Shown in pieces: positions 1 through 8,750 of a stretch of DNA of 64,000 bases. This DNA is from Utricularia gibba. Its lineage: Eukaryota; Streptophyta; Magnoliopsida; Lamiales; Lentibulariaceae. The position numbers and the translations under genes are program-made. Under the pieces are notes generated by a model. That model was given only the letters and a program-made list of their open reading frames with translations, was not told the origin of the DNA and did no database searches. Every line of letters starts with the position of its first letter. Position 1 is the first letter of the stretch. The stretch is from contig NEEC01000011.1 of the NCBI GenBank assembly GCA_002189035.1, positions 3,286,001 through 3,350,000 of the forward strand, read 5' to 3'.

Positions 1-569
1 CAAAATTATGCGAACTAGTGACTCCACCGTGTAATACTAACCCCCATCCCCCATGGAATACATACATACACGCTAAAATCCTACCAACAGTCTAACACGG
101 GACCACGGCAAACTCAGAGGTCGATTTACATTAATTACAATTTCCACAAATCAAAGATCTTAAAACCACGGGAATAAAGTAAAATTCTCTTCTTCGCGAA
201 TTGTGTACCAAAAGCCCTAATTCACCTACAGACCAAAATTCCTGATCACGGACGGACATCATCACGAAACCAACGCAAAAATCAAGCACGACCTCAAAAA
301 ATCTGGCAACAAAATCAATAAGAAAGAAAAAGAAACTGATCCGCGCACAAGGAGATAATAAATGGCAAAGCTTATGAATCCCTCGGAACTTCCGAAAGAG
401 AGAGGGAAATTTACTATTCAGAACCCATGACTGGCGAAATGAATCAACGTTTCCGTCGGCCGGCGGGAGTCACTGGCGAGAGGCGACCTGCGACGGAGCT
501 GCTATCGTCTTGACCGCGTTATCGGGGAATACGAAGCCTGCCTGGCGCGTCGTGCAAGTCTAAACTAAT
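1..569 (-). other. Putative 5' leader of a leftward gene that leaves the window
   Basis: Read on the minus strand from the TATA box at 588-597, this stretch looks like the untranslated start of a plant gene. It has a pyrimidine-rich patch around 395-415 (CCCTCTCTCTTTC), a tiny upstream ORF of four codons near 415-430, and then T-rich DNA with a possible splice donor (CTGTAG then GTGAATTAGG) near 220-230 that would open a leader intron running past the left edge. No long open frame is visible in it, so the coding part, if there is one, lies outside the window. This is inference from promoter-like signals only. Confidence 0.35.
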
Positions 570-587
570 GTTGCGTCAGTTGCGTCA
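570..587 (-). promoter_or_regulatory. Tandem TGACGCAAC pair beside the leftward TATA box
   Basis: On the minus strand two perfect copies of the nonamer TGACGCAAC lie directly end to end, immediately downstream of the TATA-like sequence. TGACG is the core bound by plant TGA-class bZIP factors (as-1-type elements). The position just after the TATA box is unusual for such a site, so its function is uncertain; the repeat itself is plain in the sequence. Confidence 0.4.
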
Positions 588-597
588 TATTTATAAG
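588..597 (-). promoter_or_regulatory. TATA box for a leftward transcript
   Basis: The minus strand reads CTTATAAATA, a good plant TATA match, with GC-richer DNA on the downstream side (towards position 480). A start site about 30 bp further on, near 555-560, would fit. No coding region is seen downstream inside the window. Confidence 0.45.
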
Positions 598-1212
598 AAG
601 GAAAAGCAGCAAGAAGCCCCCCTCCGCTTTACACGAATTGTACACGGAACCCCATTTACTAATTTCTTATTCATTATTACTAAAATTATTCAAAATCAAA
701 ATTTAAATTCCTAAAAAATCATGTATAATACTATTTAATTAAATTTTCTTACAAAAATGAATAATTAACTTAGGAATAGAAGGGAAACTTCAGTGCAGAA
801 AATGGGAGAAATGTTTGCGTGGGGGGAGGAAACACTCCACAGGAGTGTTTTTCTTTGGTGCAATGATGACTGCACCTACACTACCTGCACATTGGGAAGT
901 TTTGCCGCAGCAATCGGCTGAAGAAGGAAAAAGCATCCTCTGGGGTGATAGTCTCTGAGGTTCACAGACTTTACTGCGGTGCCAATTCCTTTAACTTCAC
1001 CATTGCAAACAACAAACGTTTTCATCAAGGAAATATATCCGAAAAGGTTTGAAGTTAGCAGCGATGAAAGACCCGTCTCTTGCGGTTGAATGAAAAAGAC
1101 ACAGTAGAAGGGAACCAAGGCCTACGCTGGGAGAAACACACATGTGAATCAGGGGTAAATTGGCGTGTTCCATCATCATCTCTCACAAAGCGGGGAAGAT
1201 TTTTTCACCCCC
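598..1212 (-). other. 3' flank of the PABN gene and intergenic spacer
   Basis: The part next to the stop codon (about 880-1212) is probably the 3' untranslated region of the PABN gene. About 650-780 is AT-rich and may hold the polyadenylation region and the boundary to the next leftward promoter. Short open frames here show no recognisable protein. Confidence 0.4.
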
Positions 1213-2985
1213 CTAATATGGCCTGTAGCGCATGAAGGGGCGCCTAAACCTTGGAAACCTCCTGCAAGAGGGGGAGTTTACATGTTAGGCACAGAACCAA
1301 ACTGGAGCAGCTTCTCTTGGTAAATACATAGTTCCAATAGAACACAAATAGAAAAAAGTATGGATTTGGATACAATGGTAGGATAGCGCACTCATGCGGT
1401 TTACTAGGTAGGCAGGCCAGTTTTTTGACAAACAAATTACAAGAAAGATATCTCTCGTGCTCACCCATAACCATATGGTGGATAAAATGGTGATGGCATG
1501 AAGGCCCTCCTCGGTCCAAAGTAAGGATTTGGACGCCTCCCTCTGAACTGCTTCATTCCAGGAACGTTCGTTCTTTTGGCAGACACCTGAAAAATTAGGA
1601 GACGTAAGGCTGGTTTTTGGAGAGATGAGCGTTTCAATGATCAGACCATGGCCTGCCACTGCAAACCTTTAGTTGGCGGCCATGCAACTCTGACTCATTC
1701 AATAGCAGAGCATTTTGGACAGCCTCCACCTCTACAAATTCAACATAAGCAAATCCCTTGGGCTGAAAGTATTTGTCGGTCAGGATGGTGACCCTGTTCA
1801 CGGTCCCACACGACTGAAAATGTTGCTGCACTTCCTCAGGTGTGCATGCATAGTCTACCTGAGAGTGAAGAGAAAACATGTTATCCAGGAAAATATGTTC
1901 GAGGTATCAGTGGTCTCGCAAATGATTTTTTTCGGAAGCAGGAAGAGTCAGCATTCAAGCTTAACATTATCTATGCACATTACATGGCTAATTCCACCCC
2001 TCTCCCGCCTTTAAGAAAATGAAAGACGAAAAAGGGAGTTTGAAACTCACATTACCAACATAGATAGACCGCGAATCCACCTCTTCTTTCTCAGCTTGGG
2101 ATGCAGAGGCTCCATTGGAGTCATCTAACAAGCCCAAAAGGGAAAACCATAAGCATCAAATGTGAATTATGTCACTTTTAACAGGATTAAACTGAAAAGA
2201 TAATCTAGCGTAGACTCTAGGAAATTTCTACAATGTTTTACTAAATTCTATGAAAATACATAATGCACAATTAACTACATCTCGTTCAATGATAGGACTC
2301 CATACAAGCCTAATGAAACCAACGAATTTAGCAATCGAATTGATTTAGAAGTTTGTCTAAAATATCAGTGTAGAAACACAAACAATCAATTGTTCTCTAT
2401 GAATTCGTTGAGGCCCACACATTGTAATGAAGTTTGAGAACTCAAGTGCTCTAAAATAACAGAGCGATAAAAAAACATAGATAGCACCATATTTCAATTA
2501 GACAAGAGTATATACTCTCGTTATTGAGTGATGCTCATTCTTGTGTGATCAAAGAGAACTTAGAACAGGTGCAATCCAGCAGCTATTCCAAATTCAACAA
2601 TCCTCATTACAGATAAGCTAAACAACCAAACGAAGTTCCACGAAATATTTGGGGTGGGTGCAACAACAGACCTTGAGGTACGCCCATCTCCTTCTGAACC
2701 TTGGCCTGCATTTCTCGAAGAGCACCCGCTTCCTCTTCAATCTCTTGCAATCTCTTCTTCATGCTCTCCAACTCCAATCAAATTAAAATACAAACAGATC
2801 ACGTTACACTCAAATACTTACATCCGTAAAACAGTGAACACCATGTAAACGCATACCTCAGCCTTAGAGTCAGTTGCCTGGTCCATATCTGCAGATGGGT
2901 CGAAATCAGCTTCCATATACGCTTCCTCAGGCACATCGCCTCCGTAGACCGCGTCCTCCTCCTCCTGGTGCCCATGCTCCTCCAT
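1213..2985 (-). CDS. PABN: Nuclear polyadenylate-binding protein (PABN/PABPN1 type), six exons
   Basis: Plant homologue of PABPN1, which binds growing poly(A) tails in the nucleus and stimulates poly(A) polymerase. Exons on the minus strand, each with GT-AG borders: 2985-2857, 2771-2672, 2124-2051, 1858-1667, 1586-1465 and 1261-1213 (stop TAG). Joined, they give 221 residues, the usual length for plant PABN proteins (about 220-227). An acidic N-terminus ([11 protein letters not shown], residues 1-43) is followed by a coiled-coil segment rich in Glu, Lys and Leu (about 44-75). The single RRM (about 96-172) has RNP2 IYVGN at 97-101 and RNP1 KGFAYVEF at 135-142. An Arg/Phe/Tyr/Pro-rich tail ends in [11 protein letters not shown]. 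The loop before RNP1 reads DKYFQPKG where family members usually have DKFGQPKG. The promoter has a telo-box and site II motifs, as in many plant RNA and translation genes. The identification is firm; exon limits come from splice consensus and frame continuity. Confidence 0.93.
2125..2671 (-). other. Intron 2 of the PABN gene (547 bp)
   Basis: This is the longest intron of the PABN gene and separates the coiled-coil exon from the exon ending in RNP2. It begins with GT (2671-2670) and ends with AG (2126-2125), is AT-rich throughout, and interrupts a codon after its first base. No nested gene or repeat was seen. The other introns are 85, 192, 80 and 203 bp. Confidence 0.8.
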
Positions 2986-3129
2986 CCCCCTTGAAAAACT
3001 CCTGCAACCAGGGTATAGACGTACGCCAAATTATCCAGGCGAAGAAACGGGTCAAGGAACCCCTTCAGCCCGTTCGCGGATCTCGAAGACCGGATATGCA
3101 AGCGGCTCCAATTCTGCAATTGCTACGCC

Positions 3130-3138
3130 TTAGGGTTT
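3130..3138 (-). promoter_or_regulatory. Telo-box upstream of PABN
   Basis: The minus strand reads AAACCCTAA, the plant interstitial telomere motif found near start sites of genes for translation and RNA processing. It lies about 145 bp upstream of the PABN start codon, beside an A/T run, so it probably marks the core promoter or early leader. It is a single copy, not telomeric DNA. Confidence 0.6.
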
Positions 3139-3174
3139 CTGATTTTTTTTTTTCTTATCGAACGTCAATGTTTC

Positions 3175-3246
3175 TGGGCCTAATTCACTCTATTCGGGTA
3201 TGGGTCATAAACCAAACAGCCCGGATCCATCTTATGCCCAGGCCCA
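3175..3246 (-). promoter_or_regulatory. Site II (TGGGCC/GGCCCA) elements of the PABN promoter
   Basis: A site II core lies at 3175-3180 (TGGGCC on the plus strand) and another at 3241-3246 (TGGGCC on the minus strand). In plants these TCP-bound motifs commonly accompany a telo-box in promoters of growth-linked housekeeping genes, and that is the arrangement here. Confidence 0.5.
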
Positions 3247-3861
3247 AGCTAGAGCAGTTGATGACCGTTGACCAATAGTTGTTGCGGTGGACTGCCGCCA
3301 GATCTCAGCTTGGACCAGTCGCCGGCATGGCGCAGGTCCATCTTATTTCCTTATTATTCAAGTAGATGTAATTATTTTTTTCTAGTATGTGCGAAGAATG
3401 TAAAAGATACGTGGGATCAATTCGGAATAGTCGAATGCTAATAAGTATATAATGATAAATTACGATATATTTAAATTTATATGAGAAATAAATACGAACA
3501 TAATTTATTATAAAAAGATGACCAAAAATGAAAAGAATTATGAAAATCATATTTTGAATTATTTAAAATCGAATCGTTTACAAAAGTCAAATGATCATTA
3601 TTAAAATTATGGAAATAGATACAATTTATAAATAGTACACGTGAAAAGATGTAAATGTATTTAGTGGATTCAAATAATTCATTCATTCAATATTTTGAAT
3701 AATTATATAAAATCAAAGTCAAATAAATTTTCTATTCAGTATTAGATATTTTAATTTTTTATCATTAAAAAAATATTAAAAAATGATAAAAAAAAATAGT
3801 TGTGATTTTATTCTACTAGGCAAGTGGTTAACAAGTGTGTTATTTCTTCTTCTTCTTCGAG
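3247..3861. other. AT-rich spacer between PABN and the pectinesterase
   Basis: About 600 bp between the upstream region of PABN and the stop codon of the pectinesterase. From about 3,340 it is strongly AT-rich with many short A and T runs and no credible coding frame. It probably contains the 3' untranslated and polyadenylation region of the pectinesterase at its right end. One clear inverted repeat (3755-3793) is listed separately. Confidence 0.5.
3755..3793. repeat. 12 bp A/T inverted repeat downstream of the pectinesterase
   Basis: The arms TTTTTTATCATT (3755-3766) and AATGATAAAAAA (3782-3793) are perfect reverse complements with a 15 bp A/T spacer. They lie about 70-110 bp beyond the pectinesterase stop codon. 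This could be part of the 3' end signal or a small remnant of a mobile element. In such AT-rich DNA chance is also possible. Confidence 0.45.
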
Positions 3862-5215
3862 TTAGTGAGAGAGGGGGAGGTGGGGTGGTGGAAGAAGCCA
3901 CTCGGAAGCGCCGATGAAATCCAGAGTGATGAAGGGCCTCGCCTCCGTGTCGGACATGTTCTTGACGCATGGCGGCCTACCGGAAAGATTTGCTCCAGGT
4001 CCCTTGTTCTGATATTCTCCGAAGAATGTGGTGCTGTGCTTTACAATTATGTAGGATTAGTAGGGGAGGTAAGGCGTAGGAAGAGGAAGACGAATGAGAT
4101 CCAGAACAGTGGTATACCTTACAGCCCGTTTGTCGGTGATGAGGGACCATCCAGCTGGATTAACGGCGGCGCTCATTTCCGTGAAGGCGTAGACAACACG
4201 TGCGTAGGGGTACCACGGGCGGCCGAGGTAAGCGGTTTCGCCGGCGCCGGTAATGCGACAGTGGACGAACACGAATCCGTCGGCATCTGTTGCTTTTTTT
4301 CTCGCCTGCGCCGTGATGAAAGCCATCTCTTCTCCTGGGATGACGCGCAGCTCCGTGTTCTGCACACATGGACGAACTCAGCTTAGATGCAGATGCAGCC
4401 GCGATGCAGCGCCGCGTGTTAATGGTGGTGAAGGAGATCGGGAAATTATTCCGATGGGTTCAATTCAACTCACGAGGTAGAGGGACTGGCCGCTGCCGCA
4501 GATGAAATCCATGGTGCCCTCGATGTAACAATCTTTGAAAAAATGGCGGCCCATGTCGTCGACGACGGTGTCCTGAAACCCGTGGAAACTGCAGTTGTAG
4601 AAAGCAGCACTGTCTCCACTGACCCTCAAAGCCGACGCCTGAGCTCCTTTCCTTATTCCGTCCGGCCTTGGCGCCGAATTCTTGCAACAAATTAACAACA
4701 TCATCTTTTTCACTTCAACAGCGTAATAAATCCGTATAAGAAAGATTGTGTAACTTCCGGGAGACACCCACCACGACTACGAGATTCACGGCGGTGAAAT
4801 GCAGGGCCTCCACGGTCAAGGTGGCGCTTCCCATGGTGGTATACCTGGCCGCCGTGCCATCAAAGACCAATACAGGCATGTCGGTGGGGTCCCCGTACAG
4901 GGTAACGAAAGGCTTATCTCTGTCGATCATTATCTTCTCTGTGTAATTTCCAGGTCCGATATCGATGACCACCCGTCGGCGGTTATTCACCGGCACGCTA
5001 TTCAGCGCCTCGGAAATGGTCTCAAACCTCCCCCTCCCATCTTTCCTGACAGTGATGACAACCGCCGTCTGGTTGTGACTGATCTCCCCTCCCCCTCCAA
5101 CGTAGTCCTTGAACCAAGTCTCTATCCGAGACCTGTCTCCTGGAATCACATCCTCATCAGCAACCACCGCCGCCCACCCCAAAATAACGGCAACCGTCGC
5201 AGTGAGTAGCAGCAA
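3862..5215 (-). CDS. Secreted pectin methylesterase without pro-domain, four exons; start codon unclear
   Basis: Removes methyl esters from pectin homogalacturonan in the cell wall, altering wall stiffness. Exons on the minus strand: 5215-4772, 4680-4474, 4359-4118 and 4033-3862 (stop TAA), about 354 residues. The N-terminus is a hydrophobic signal peptide cut near residue 20, and no PMEI pro-domain follows, so this is the short class resembling pollen PPME1. Numbering from 5215, catalytic-site residues are present: Q162 (KGAQA), Q184-D185 (GFQDT), D206 (MDFICGSG) and R264-W266 (YLGRPW). The family usually has FIFG where this has FICG. N48, N90 and N177 are possible glycosylation sites. The C-terminus keeps the family motif WLLPPP. 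The frame at 5215 begins with TTG; no in-frame ATG precedes it before a stop. An ATG at 5238-5236 lies in another frame, one base off across a GGGGGAAA run, suggesting a frameshift or sequence error. The third donor may be 4118|4117 or 4123|4122. Confidence 0.87.
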
Positions 5216-5223
5216 TCCTTCTA

Positions 5224-5238
5224 TTTCCCCCTCCTCAT
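5224..5238 (-). other. Likely original start of the pectinesterase, out of frame by one base
   Basis: On the minus strand an ATG at 5238-5236 is followed by AGG AGG GGG AAA and then TAG. One additional base in the G5A3 run (5224-5231) would join this ATG to the signal peptide frame and place a short charged segment ahead of the hydrophobic core, as a normal signal peptide has. This may be a real mutation or a homopolymer error; the sequence cannot decide. Confidence 0.5.
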
Positions 5239-5299
5239 TTCACGGCATCCACCAGTTCAACCAGAGATGAGACAGAAATGGAAACAGTGAAACTCCTCC

Positions 5300-5317
5300 A
5301 AGAAGAAGAAGAAGAAG
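5300..5317 (-). repeat. (CTT)6 microsatellite in the pectinesterase leader
   Basis: Six perfect AAG triplets on the plus strand, CTT on the minus strand, lie about 60 bp upstream of the putative pectinesterase start. CTT-rich tracts are frequent in plant 5' leaders, so this is probably transcribed with the gene. Confidence 0.7.
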
Positions 5318-5972
5318 TTGCAGATGAAACAAAGCTCTGTTACTTGGTCGATAATGCACGAAGCGAAGCCAGGCGGATGCAGCGGAGCAACTGGAAATGC
5401 CACTCTAATGATGAAATAGAGGTCCATGGGGACTACCCAAGAACAGTGAGTTATTTAACATATAGAATATAAAAGATTTATTTTATATTAAATAATATAT
5501 ATTAATCGCATATTTGGTAGTTATTGATATTTAGTATTATAGATTATATATTTAAATAATCTGTATTTGATTTTCATTCATAAACCTATGATGATGAAAT
5601 ATTAAAAAACATTATTAAATTATGGAAAGTGAGAATATTCTAAAAATTTGTTTATTTTTAAGTTATCAAATTTTTTTTATTAAATAAGAGAAAATGGGGA
5701 TATTACAAGAATAATATATTATTTTAAATAAATAAGGATTTCTTTTTTCAATGCTGAAATAAATACGGATGTTTGATTTAATTTTTTTAGATTATTTTTT
5801 AAGCGTGGGGATGTATATACCAGGGAGTGGGCGCACGTCACTCCGGCCATTTTTTTCGGGCGGTGCTTTTTTATCAGATGAAGACAGAGGATTTATAGTT
5901 TTGTGGGTGGCGCCAGTTGAGACTGTTATTCCAATACCAAATGAAAGGGAGACAGAGACTACGAAAACAGCT
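5318..5972. other. Pectinesterase upstream region, AT-rich spacer and dirigent 3' flank
   Basis: About 5,318-5,450 has mixed composition and probably holds the leader and proximal promoter of the pectinesterase; a TATA-like stretch lies near 5,458-5,475 on the minus strand. About 5,456-5,790 is very AT-rich and non-coding. From about 5,800 composition rises again towards the dirigent stop codon, probably its 3' untranslated region. No further gene is seen. Confidence 0.45.
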
Positions 5973-6542
5973 TCAGAGTAAATGATGGCGGAATAGGATC
6001 CCTGGGCTGGATGTGTAAACATACAAGTTGTACTCAAAGAGGGCGTTGTGGGTTTCAGGATCTACAAAGACGGTGTTCTTAAGCGCATACCCAGAAGCGA
6101 GCAAATACTCGCCGGTACCCCCAACGATGGACAGCTCTCCTTGCTTTGTTGTCGTGTCCAGCCTCCCGAGAACGGAAAGTGTGCTCCCATCGTTGAATAG
6201 GATGTTCCAGTTCACAGTGATGGCGGCCACATCGAAGTCCGAGAGCGCGTGGGTTCCCTGAAGCCTGCCCACTTTGCCGGACCCAATCTCTGGCCCCGTC
6301 GTCAGAAGGTGGTCGACCACCTGGACCCGGCCGAACCATGTGGGTGATTTCTGTGTTATCGACGACTCTGCTATGTTGTACACGGATTGATTCGGCCCGG
6401 TGACGAAGTCGTGCATGTAGAAATGGAGCTTAACCAAATTGTCTGTCTCTAGATCAGTGATGATGCTGCTACTGGAAACTGCGGCCAGCATCACCAACAG
6501 GAGGGAGAGGAGGACGATGAATGTTGCACGGGATTTCTTCAT
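5973..6542 (-). CDS. Dirigent protein, single exon
   Basis: Dirigent proteins are secreted beta-barrel proteins that steer stereoselective coupling of monolignol radicals, giving lignans or lignin-related products in the cell wall. The gene is an intronless frame of 189 residues starting at ATG (6542-6540) and ending in TGA. Residues 1 to about 25 form a clear signal peptide (MKKSRATFIVLLSLLLVMLA). The family pattern follows in order: LHFYMHDFVTGP (39-50), GRLQGTHALSDFDVAAITVNW (92-112), the barrel segment up to VLGR (124-127), LSIVGGTGEYLLASGYA (137-153) and a late EYNLYVY strand (170-176). N51 lies in an N-Q-S glycosylation sequon. The last 13 residues (177-189) extend beyond the point where many family members stop, but the fold is complete. 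A TATA box lies 35 bp upstream, implying a very short leader. Which radical it acts on cannot be deduced. Confidence 0.93.
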   Translation of the reverse strand: MKKSRATFIVLLSLLLVMLAAVSSSSIITDLETDNLVKLHFYMHDFVTGPNQSVYNIAESSITQKSPTWFGRVQVVDHLLTTGPEIGSGKVGRLQGTHALSDFDVAAITVNWNILFNDGSTLSVLGRLDTTTKQGELSIVGGTGEYLLASGYALKNTVFVDPETHNALFEYNLYVYTSSPGILFRHHLL

Positions 6543-6576
6543 GGCTGCTGAGTGTGTTTCTCTCCCTTGATGGGCT

Positions 6577-6584
6577 GTTTATAG
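6577..6584 (-). promoter_or_regulatory. TATA box of the dirigent gene
   Basis: The minus strand reads CTATAAAC, a strong plant TATA match, 35 bp before the start codon. Transcription would then begin within about 5-10 bp of the ATG. Confidence 0.7.
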
Positions 6585-6859
6585 CACATACGGGACGGCT
6601 CCTGGTCATACATATTCAACTGTTTGCGTGCATCGCGAGGTGCAAAAGACCAGAGAAAGCTTTTGGACCCGTGGCTTGCGAGGAGTTTCTCTTTTGCTTT
6701 ATCAGGCCCACAGACCTACACTTTCAAAATACTTTTCCTGTTACGATGCATTAAACTAAACTCATCTCAGATGGAGTAAAACATCAGAGAGTAAGTCTTT
6801 TCTTTAGTCTGTTGCCGCTTGGGAGGTAAACACATCTCAATATGGTGTATTTCCTTGTT
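6585..6859. other. Dirigent upstream promoter, bounded by the satellite
   Basis: About 275 bp of unique-looking DNA separates the TATA box from the first recognisable satellite unit. It contains several AAAG (Dof-type) cores but no motif that stands out. It is all the non-repetitive upstream sequence available to the dirigent gene. Confidence 0.5.
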
Positions 6860-8200
6860 TCGGTTTTTGAGTCTATTCCTTACAATGCTATGATTGTGTT
6901 CCGACCTAGAGGATGTCCCCAATCCTAATGTTGGTCTTGTGTACCATTCAGTTGATATACTTCAAACTGAGATGTGTCAGTTTTTACACGACATACCTTT
7001 TAGAAGCTCTTTCTTCAGTTGTGCCACAAAATGGCCAAAGCGTTCGCAGCGATGTGACTCACGACACCTGACTCGACATGAATGTGATTTCTTGCTTGCA
7101 AAACATAGACGTTTCATTTGTTGATGTGAAATTTCGGTTTTTGAGGCAATCACTTGCAATGTTACAGGTGGGTTCCGACCCAGGGGACGTCCCTAAACCT
7201 CATGCTAGCCTCATGCATCGTTCGATTTCTAGTCGATATCTTTCAAACAAAGATGGGTCACGTTGTGCACGACATACCGTTTTGAAGCTCGTTGCGAGCC
7301 GCTCATCTTTCATGTTGAATGCCTTTTCGTCCGAGCATGTATCCGAGCTTGAATGATTGCCTTATGTTAGTCTTCAGTTATGCCACAAAGTGGCCACGAT
7401 GAAAATCGGGACACCTGACTTGATGCGAATGTGATTTTTTGCTTCCAAAACTTACACGTTTCATTTGATGATATGAAATTTCAGTTTTCAAGGTGATCCC
7501 TTGCAATGATATAGGTGGCTTACGACCTAGGGGACATCCCCAAACCTCATGCTGACCTCGTGCGCCATTTGGTTTTTAGTTGATATCTTTAAAATCATGA
7601 TGAGTCACGCTGCACATGGCATACCGTTTCGATACTCATTCCGAGCCGATCATCTTTTGTATTGAAAGATTCTTTTTCCGAAGATGCTTCAGAGCTCGAA
7701 TTATTGTCTCATGTTAGTCTACCGTCGTGCCACAAAATGGCCAAAATGTTCGTGACGATGCGACTCGTGACACCTGACTTGACACGAATGTCATTTCTTA
7801 CTCGCAAAACATACGCGTTTCATTTGACAATGTGAAATTTCGGTTTTCGAGGTGATCCCTTGCAATGCTATGAGTGGGTTCGGACAAAGGAGACATCCTC
7901 AAACCTCATGGTCGCCTTATGCACTGTTCATTTCTAGTCGATATCATTTAAAATGTGATGAGTCACACTAGGCATGAAATACATTTTGGAAGCTCGTTCC
8001 GAGCCGATCATCTTTTTTGTTGAAAGATTCCTCGTCCAGGGATGCTCCAAAGCTAAAATTATTGCCTTATGCTAGCCTCCAAATGTACCAAAAAGTATCA
8101 AAGACATTCACGACGATGTGATTCTAGACTCTCGACTCGATACAAATGTGATTTCTCGTATGCAAAACATATGCATTTCATTGGAAGGTGTGAAATTTTC
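6860..8200. repeat. Decayed long-form units at the array rim
   Basis: The first four units are clearly related to the array but highly diverged. The first is shortened (about 275 bp), having lost the segment between TAGAAGCTC and TTTCTTCAGTTGTGCC. The following ones are about 355-360 bp. They carry a roughly 12 bp insert between TTCCGACC and ACCTCATG that is absent from about 8,215 onward; at 7184-7193 it is the perfect palindrome GGGACGTCCC, with related forms at about 6910, 7530 and 7889. CpG sites of interior units often appear as TG or CA here. Confidence 0.85.
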
Positions 8201-8730
8201 GTTTTCGAGGCGAACCCTCACAATGCCACGAGTGTGTTCCTACCCACACCTGATGCAGGCCTCATGCACCATTCGGTATCTTGTCGATATATTGCAAACC
8301 GTAATGAGTCACGCTGGGCACAACATACCGCATCGAAGCTCATTCCGAGCCTGTCATCTTCTGTGTTGGAAGCTTCGTCGTCTAAAGATTTATCAAGGCT
8401 CGAATTATTGCCTTATATTTGCCTTCAATTGTGCCACAAAGTGGCCACGACGTTCGCGACGATGCGACTCGGGACTTTTGATTCGACACGAATGTGATTT
8501 CTTGCTTGCAAAACATATGCATTTCATTGGAAGGTATGAAAGTTTCGTTTTCAAGGCGATCCCTTACAATGCCATGGGTGTGTGCCTCCTACCCACACTT
8601 GATGGAGGCCTCGTGCACCGTTCGGTATCTTGGCGATATCTTGCAAACCGAGATGAGTCACGCTGCGCACGGAATACCGTTTCGAAGCTCATTCTAGGGC
8701 GGTCATCTTCCGTGTTGGAGGCTTTGTCGA

Positions 8731-8750
8731 CCGACGATGTTTTCGAGGCG
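8731..8750. repeat. Deletion junction in a satellite unit (unit about 185 bp long)
   Basis: The sequence jumps from CGACGATGT (about offset 170) straight to TTTCGAGGCGATCCC (end of the unit), so about 170 bp are missing between the unit starts near 8,570 and 8,755. Confidence 0.75.

Noticed and set aside
3130-3138. Telomeric repeat
   Set aside because: There is a single AAACCCTAA in a promoter position, with no tandem TTTAGGG copies; it is a telo-box.
2874-3278. Plus-strand frame of 134 codons over PABN exon 1 and its promoter
   Set aside because: It runs opposite the PABN start exon and through promoter motifs, and the peptide is low-complexity and proline-rich.
3340-3820. AT-rich stretch as a MITE or other transposon
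   Set aside because: Apart from one 12 bp inverted repeat close to the gene end, no terminal inverted repeats with a target site duplication could be found.
3835-4386. Plus-strand frame of 183 codons opposite the pectinesterase 3' exons
   Set aside because: It lies antisense to well-supported pectinesterase exons and has no recognisable domain.
4799-5209. Plus-strand frame of 136 codons opposite pectinesterase exon 1
   Set aside because: Antisense shadow of GC-rich coding sequence with no protein similarity that I recognise.
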